A stretch of DNA of 64,000 nucleotides from Pseudomonas sp. St316 (GTDB lineage Bacteria; Pseudomonadota; Gammaproteobacteria; Pseudomonadales; Pseudomonadaceae): assembly GCF_018325905.1 (NCBI RefSeq), contig NZ_AP021901.1, positions 1,488,001 to 1,552,000 of the forward strand, in the 5' to 3' direction. The notes beneath the pieces were generated by a model, which was not told the DNA's origin, did no database searches, and saw nothing but the letters and a program-made list of their open reading frames with translations. Both the position numbers and the translations under genes were made by a program. The stretch's first letter is position 1; each line of letters starts with the position of its first letter. This document shows, one piece after another, positions 59,318-64,000 of this stretch.

Positions 59318-59422
59318 TGTGGGAGCGAGCCGTGGGAGCAAAGCTTGCTCGCGATAGCGTCAGGTCAGGCCGTATGGATGTTGACTGACCCAACGCTATC
59401 GCGAGCAAGCTTTGCTCCCACG
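59318..59422. repeat. REP pair with extended perfect arms
   Basis: The arms, starting GCGAGCCGTGGGAGCAAAGC, pair over about 35 bases with the facing copy, longer than any other REP in the window; a second, truncated TGTGGGAGCGAG lies directly before. It is in the 533-base gap 59002-59534, which also has the riboswitch and the ltaE promoter. Confidence 0.85.
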
Positions 59423-59534
59423 GCTCGCACAAAAGGGGGGGCTTTTCTTCGGCTGGACTTGATTAATCGTCGCCATGACCGCAGTAATTGCCTTCGAAAG
59501 GGATTTCCCTCCACTTGAGCCCGAGGCCAGATTC

Positions 59535-60539
59535 ATGAGTGTTATCGATCTTCGCAGCGACACGGTCACCCAACCTACCGCCGGCATGCTGGATGCCATG
59601 GCCAGCGCGCCTACCGGCGACGATGTGTATGGCGAAGACCCGACCGTCAATCGCCTCGAGGCCGAACTGGCCGCGCGCCTGGGCTTTGCCACAGCGCTGT
59701 TCGTGCCCACGGGGACCATGAGTAACCTGTTGGGGCTGATGGCCCACTGCGAGCGCGGCGACGAATACATCGTCGGCCAGCAGGCCCACACCTACAAATA
59801 CGAAGGTGGCGGCGCGGCCGTGCTCGGTTCGATCCAGCCCCAGCCCCTTGAGGTGCAGGCGGACGGTTCCCTGGACCTGGCGCAGGTCGCCGCGGCGATC
59901 AAGCCCGATGACTTCCACTTTGCCCGCACCCGCCTGCTGGCCCTGGAAAACACCATGCAGGGCAAGGTACTGCCTCTGGAATACCTGGCCCGGGCCCGAC
60001 AGTTCACCCAGGAACATGGCCTGGCCCTGCACCTGGACGGGGCGCGGTTGTACAACGCTGCGGTCAAGCTCGATGTCGATGCCCGGCAGATCACGCAATA
60101 CTTCGATTCGGTGTCGGTGTGCCTGTCCAAAGGGCTCGGCGCGCCGGTGGGCTCGGTCCTGTGCGGCAGCGTCGAACTGATCGGCAAGGCGCGCCGGCTG
60201 CGCAAGATGGTGGGCGGCGGTATGCGCCAGGCCGGGATTCTCGCGGCGGCGGGGCTGTATGCCCTGGAACATCAGGTCCAGCGCCTGGCCGATGACCACG
60301 CCAACGCCCAGCGGCTTGCCGAGGGCTTGCGTGGGGCGGGTTACGAGGTCGAACCGGTGCAGACCAACATGGTCTACGTGCAAATGGGCGAGCGGGCCGA
60401 GGCGATCAAGGCATTTGCCGATGAACGGGGCGTCAAGCTCAGCGCGGCGTCACGCCTGCGAATGGTGACGCACATGGACGTGAGTGCGGCGCAAATCGAC
60501 CAAGTGGTAGCCACTTTCGTCGAGTTTTCCCGCCACTGA
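59535..60539 (+). CDS. ltaE: Low-specificity L-threonine aldolase
   Basis: 334 aa PLP enzyme that splits threonine or allo-threonine to glycine and acetaldehyde. ATG at 59535 (M-S-V-I-D-L-R-S-D-T-V-T); the frame is open 60 bases further up with no homology. PLP lysine in V-C-L-S-K-G-L-G-A-P-V-G-S near residue 200; H-L-D-G-A-R-L-Y-N contains the PLP-ring Asp and substrate Arg. Single gene upstream of alaS. Confidence 0.92.
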   Translation: MSVIDLRSDTVTQPTAGMLDAMASAPTGDDVYGEDPTVNRLEAELAARLGFATALFVPTGTMSNLLGLMAHCERGDEYIVGQQAHTYKYEGGGAAVLGSIQPQPLEVQADGSLDLAQVAAAIKPDDFHFARTRLLALENTMQGKVLPLEYLARARQFTQEHGLALHLDGARLYNAAVKLDVDARQITQYFDSVSVCLSKGLGAPVGSVLCGSVELIGKARRLRKMVGGGMRQAGILAAAGLYALEHQVQRLADDHANAQRLAEGLRGAGYEVEPVQTNMVYVQMGERAEAIKAFADERGVKLSAASRLRMVTHMDVSAAQIDQVVATFVEFSRH

Positions 60540-60685
60540 CCCGTCAACCGGGCCAATTGACAGTTTCTATCGCATAAACACGCTGTACCCCACGCGCAGG
60601 GCCGATATAATGCGGCCCTTTGCCGTTGCTTCGTCTGTTGACGTTTTGCACAGGCCTTTGGCCGCAGCCTCCGTGGAAGAACCTA

Positions 60686-63307
60686 ATGAAAAGCGCAGAA
60701 ATCCGTGAAGCCTTCCTTCGCTTCTTCGAAGAGCAAGGTCACACCCGAGTAGCCTCCAGCTCTTTGATTCCGGGCAACGACCCGACCCTGCTGTTCACCA
60801 ACGCGGGGATGAACCAGTTCAAGGACTGCTTCCTGGGCCAGGAAAAACGTGCCTACACCCGTGCGGTGAGCAGCCAGAAATGCGTGCGTGCCGGCGGCAA
60901 GCACAACGACCTGGAAAACGTCGGCTATACCGCACGTCACCATACGTTCTTCGAAATGCTGGGTAACTTCAGCTTCGGTGACTATTTCAAGCGCGACGCC
61001 ATCACCTTCGCCTGGACCTTCCTGACCTCCGACAAGTGGCTGAACCTGCCCAAGGAGAAGCTCTGGGTAACGGTCTACGCCACCGACGACGAAGCCTATG
61101 ACATCTGGACCAAAGAGGTCGGTGTCCCGGCTGAGCGCATGGTGCGCATTGGCGACAACAAAGGCGCGCCTTACGCCTCCGATAACTTCTGGACCATGGG
61201 CGACACCGGCCCGTGCGGCCCGTGCACCGAGATTTTCTACGATCACGGCGCCGACATCTGGGGCGGCCCACCCGGCTCGCCGGAAGAAGACGGTGACCGC
61301 TACATCGAGATCTGGAACAACGTGTTCATGCAGTTCAACCGCACAGCCGATGGCGTGTTGCATCCGCTGCCAGCGCCGTCGGTCGACACCGGCATGGGCC
61401 TGGAGCGGATCAGTGCGGTGTTGCAGCACGTTCACTCCAACTACGAAATCGACCTGTTCCAGAGCCTGCTGAGCGCGTCGGCCCAGGCCATCGGTTGCAC
61501 CAATGACAACCAGGCGTCGCTCAAAGTCGTGGCCGACCACATCCGTTCCTGCGGTTTCCTGATTGCCGACGGGGTGCTGCCTTCCAACGAAGGCCGCGGC
61601 TATGTGCTGCGCCGGATCATCCGTCGTGCCTGCCGTCACGGTAACAAGCTGGGCGCCAAGGGCAGCTTCTTCTATCAGATCGTCGCGGCATTGGCGGCCG
61701 AGATGGGCGAAGCCTTCCCGGAGCTCAAATCCCAGCAGGCGCACATCGAGCGCGTGCTCAAGGCTGAAGAAGAACAATTCGCCAAGACCCTGGAGCAAGG
61801 CCTGAAGATCCTCGAGCAGGACCTGGCCGAGCTCAAGGGCAACGTGGTTCCGGGCGATGTGGTGTTCAAGCTTTACGACACCTACGGTTTCCCGATGGAC
61901 CTGACTGGCGACATCGCCCGCGAACGCAACCTGACCCTCGACGAGGAAGGTTTCGAGCGCGAGATGGAAGCCCAGCGGGTGCGTGCGCGTTCCGCCAGTT
62001 CCTTCGGCATGGACTACAACAGCGTGGTCAAGGTTGATGTGGCCACGGAGTTCACCGGTTATGCGGGTACCACCGGTTCGGCCAAGATTGTTGCCATCTA
62101 TAAGGACGGGCAGTCGGTCGACATCCTGAGCGAAGGCCAGGAAGGCGTGATCGTGCTGGACAAGACCCCGTTCTACGCCGAATCCGGCGGCCAGATCGGC
62201 GACAGCGGTTACCTCCAGGCCGGCAGTTCGCGCTTTGACGTGCGTGACACCACCAAGACCGGCGGCGCCTTCCTGCACCATGGCGTGCTGGCTTCGGGCA
62301 GCCTGATGATCGCAGCCCCGGTGGCGGCGCATGTCGACGCCGACGTTCGGCATGCCACGTCGTTGAACCACTCCGCCACGCACTTGCTGCACGCTGCGTT
62401 GCGCCAGGTGCTGGGCGAGCATGTCCAGCAGAAGGGTTCGTTGGTGGACAGTCAGCGCCTGCGCTTCGACTTCAGCCATTTCGAAGCCATCAAGCCTGAG
62501 CAGCTCAAGGCGCTGGAAGAAATCGTCAACGCCGAGATTCGCAAGAACTCCCCGGTGGAAACCGAAGAAACCGACATCGAGACCGCCAAGCGCAAGGGCG
62601 CGATGGCGTTGTTCGGTGAGAAATACGGCGACAGCGTTCGCGTGCTGAGCATGGGCGATTTCTCCGTTGAGCTGTGCGGTGGCATCCACGCCAACCGGAC
62701 CGGTGACATCGGCCTGATGAAAATCATCAGCGAAGGTGGCGTGGCGTCCGGCGTGCGCCGGATCGAAGCGGTCACCGGCGCGGCGGCCCTGGCGTACCTC
62801 AACGCGGCCGAAGAACAACTCAAGGAAGCGGCAACCCTGATCAAGGGCAGCCGCGACAACCTGATCGACAAGCTGTCGGCTGTGCTGGAGCGCAACCGCC
62901 TGCTGGAAAAGCAACTCGAGCAGTTGCAGGCCAAGGCTGCCAGCGCCGCGGGCGACGATCTGTCGGCCCAGGCCGTGGACGTCAATGGCGTGAAAGTGCT
63001 GGCCGTGCGTCTGGATGGCCAGGATGGCAAGGCGCTGCTGGCGCTGGTCGATCAATTGAAAAACAAACTCGGCCGCGCAGTGATCCTGCTCGGCAGTGTC
63101 CATGAGGAAAAGGTCGTTCTCGTCGCAGGCGTGACCAAAGACCTGACTGGCCAACTCAAAGCCGGTGATTTGATGAAGCAAGCCGCTGCGGCAGTGGGCG
63201 GCAAGGGCGGTGGTCGTCCGGACATGGCGCAAGGCGGTGGTACCGACGCAGGCGCGCTGGACGCGGCACTGGCCCAGACCGTTGCATTTGTAGAGCAGGG
63301 TATTTAA
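60686..63307 (+). CDS. alaS: Alanyl-tRNA synthetase
   Basis: 873 aa, full length (P. aeruginosa 874). Charges tRNA-Ala. ATG at 60686 (M-K-S-A-E-I-R-E-A). Class II catalytic core (1-440) with [10 protein letters not shown], editing domain (about 550-720) with the zinc-binding H-S-A-T-H-L-L-H and C-G-G-I-H sites, and a Gly-rich C-terminal domain ending [12 protein letters not shown]. lysC follows 89 bases downstream, a pseudomonad gene order. Confidence 0.97.
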   Translation: MKSAEIREAFLRFFEEQGHTRVASSSLIPGNDPTLLFTNAGMNQFKDCFLGQEKRAYTRAVSSQKCVRAGGKHNDLENVGYTARHHTFFEMLGNFSFGDYFKRDAITFAWTFLTSDKWLNLPKEKLWVTVYATDDEAYDIWTKEVGVPAERMVRIGDNKGAPYASDNFWTMGDTGPCGPCTEIFYDHGADIWGGPPGSPEEDGDRYIEIWNNVFMQFNRTADGVLHPLPAPSVDTGMGLERISAVLQHVHSNYEIDLFQSLLSASAQAIGCTNDNQASLKVVADHIRSCGFLIADGVLPSNEGRGYVLRRIIRRACRHGNKLGAKGSFFYQIVAALAAEMGEAFPELKSQQAHIERVLKAEEEQFAKTLEQGLKILEQDLAELKGNVVPGDVVFKLYDTYGFPMDLTGDIARERNLTLDEEGFEREMEAQRVRARSASSFGMDYNSVVKVDVATEFTGYAGTTGSAKIVAIYKDGQSVDILSEGQEGVIVLDKTPFYAESGGQIGDSGYLQAGSSRFDVRDTTKTGGAFLHHGVLASGSLMIAAPVAAHVDADVRHATSLNHSATHLLHAALRQVLGEHVQQKGSLVDSQRLRFDFSHFEAIKPEQLKALEEIVNAEIRKNSPVETEETDIETAKRKGAMALFGEKYGDSVRVLSMGDFSVELCGGIHANRTGDIGLMKIISEGGVASGVRRIEAVTGAAALAYLNAAEEQLKEAATLIKGSRDNLIDKLSAVLERNRLLEKQLEQLQAKAASAAGDDLSAQAVDVNGVKVLAVRLDGQDGKALLALVDQLKNKLGRAVILLGSVHEEKVVLVAGVTKDLTGQLKAGDLMKQAAAAVGGKGGGRPDMAQGGGTDAGALDAALAQTVAFVEQGI

Positions 63308-63396
63308 GGCAGCGCCGCGGGCTCGTGGTCTAGTCACGGGCCCGATCGCTGTTGAGTGTTTATTGGGCGCCCTTCATGGGCAGAGGCGGCTTTGAA

Positions 63397-64000
63397 ATGG
63401 CTTTGATCGTACAGAAATTTGGAGGCACCTCGGTCGGCACTGTCGAGAGAATCGAACAAGTCGCCGACAAGGTTAAGAAATTCCGCGAGGCGGGCGATGA
63501 CCTGGTGGTCGTGCTGTCGGCAATGAGCGGCGAGACCAACCGTCTGATCGATCTGGCCAAGCAAATCAGCGGCGACCAGCAACCGGTTCCGCGTGAGCTG
63601 GACGTGATCGTTTCCACCGGCGAGCAGGTGACCATCGCCTTGCTGGCCATGGCGCTGATCAAGCGTGGCGTGCCGGCGGTGTCCTATACCGGCAACCAGG
63701 TGCGTATCCTGACGGACAGCGCGCACAACAAAGCGCGTATTCTGCAGATCGACGATCAGAAAATTCGCGGCGACCTGAAGGCGGGCCGCGTGGTGGTTGT
63801 CGCCGGTTTCCAGGGCGTGGACGAGCAGGGCAACATTACCACCCTCGGCCGTGGTGGTTCCGATACCACGGGCGTAGCGCTGGCCGCGGCCCTCAAGGCT
63901 GACGAATGCCAGATCTACACCGATGTGGACGGTGTCTACACCACCGACCCACGGGTAGTGCCTGTGGCCCAGCGCCTGGACAAGATCACGTTCGAAGAAA
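63397..64000 (+). CDS. lysC: Aspartate kinase LysC (5' part only)
   Basis: First 201 codons; the gene runs off the window. Phosphorylates aspartate, the first step to Lys, Thr and Met. ATG at 63397 ([14 protein letters not shown]). Visible motifs: [23 protein letters not shown], and [13 protein letters not shown]. The C-terminal ACT regulatory domains lie outside. In pseudomonads rsmA (csrA) usually follows. Confidence 0.95.
   Translation, partial: MALIVQKFGGTSVGTVERIEQVADKVKKFREAGDDLVVVLSAMSGETNRLIDLAKQISGDQQPVPRELDVIVSTGEQVTIALLAMALIKRGVPAVSYTGNQVRILTDSAHNKARILQIDDQKIRGDLKAGRVVVVAGFQGVDEQGNITTLGRGGSDTTGVALAAALKADECQIYTDVDGVYTTDPRVVPVAQRLDKITFEE

Noticed and set aside
60683..63337. 884-aa open frame on the minus strand opposite alaS
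   Set aside because: alaS is full length with all motifs; the antisense frame is a by-product of high-GC codon bias, rich in His, Gln, Val and Asp with no domain.

Overview
The window looks like chromosomal DNA of a Pseudomonas of the P. fluorescens group. GC is high, gene order matches Pseudomonas in several blocks (scpA-scpB-rluB, aotJQMP-argR, aruCFGDB-x-aruE, alaS-lysC, and a CpxR/Spy/CpxS-like cluster next to yciI-yciB), and the intergenic gaps are full of the REP-type inverted repeats usual in this group. No rRNA, tRNA, CRISPR array, insertion sequence or prophage was recognised.

Layout. 1-3858: RND efflux pair, with the permease cut by the window edge. 4014-7634: di-haem oxidoreductase, imelysin and DUF1513 operon, probably iron-related. 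7915-11124: envelope-stress two-component system. 11232-12129: yciI and yciB. 12217-17060: PHP phosphatase, yciO, scpA, scpB, rluB. 17287-18483: a putative M29-like metalloenzyme preceded by a 45-codon peptide gene. 19118-20658: aromatic amino acid permease AroP behind a Trp-containing short ORF. 20912-26571: arfB, MFS transporter, two small proteins, zntB, a chemoreceptor and a PepSY protein. 26722-33242: glpQ and a mixed accessory stretch (ABM protein, glutamine amidotransferase homologue, LysR, DUF1003, TetR and metallo-beta-lactamase-fold pair). 33263-40277: regulators, a TauE exporter, three unrecognised genes, a Phd/PIN toxin-antitoxin pair, LysR and LysE. 40561-42808: nrdB and two small exported proteins. 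43239-45194: acs. 45919-58368: arginine uptake, arginine regulator and the arginine succinyltransferase (AST) pathway. 58492-59266: lumazine synthase behind an FMN riboswitch. 59535-64000: threonine aldolase, alaS and the start of lysC.

How the genes work together. The largest coherent block is arginine use. AotJQMP imports arginine or ornithine, ArgR senses it, and AruC, F, G, D, B and E convert it to glutamate and succinate. Matches to the Pseudomonas ArgR half-site pattern (TGTCGC, 8 bases, AA) lie in front of aotJ and aruC. The second theme is envelope and stress response: RND pump, Cpx-like system and small exported proteins.

The most promising possibly undescribed item is the 45-residue peptide at 18483-18346. 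It has a good ribosome binding site, an acidic leader-like N-terminus and a hydrophobic C-terminus ending Met-Trp-Pro-Leu. It lies upstream of a protein that keeps the M29-type metal-ligand pattern, with a hairpin between them. This resembles a minimal peptide-modifying (RiPP-like) locus, but that is inference.
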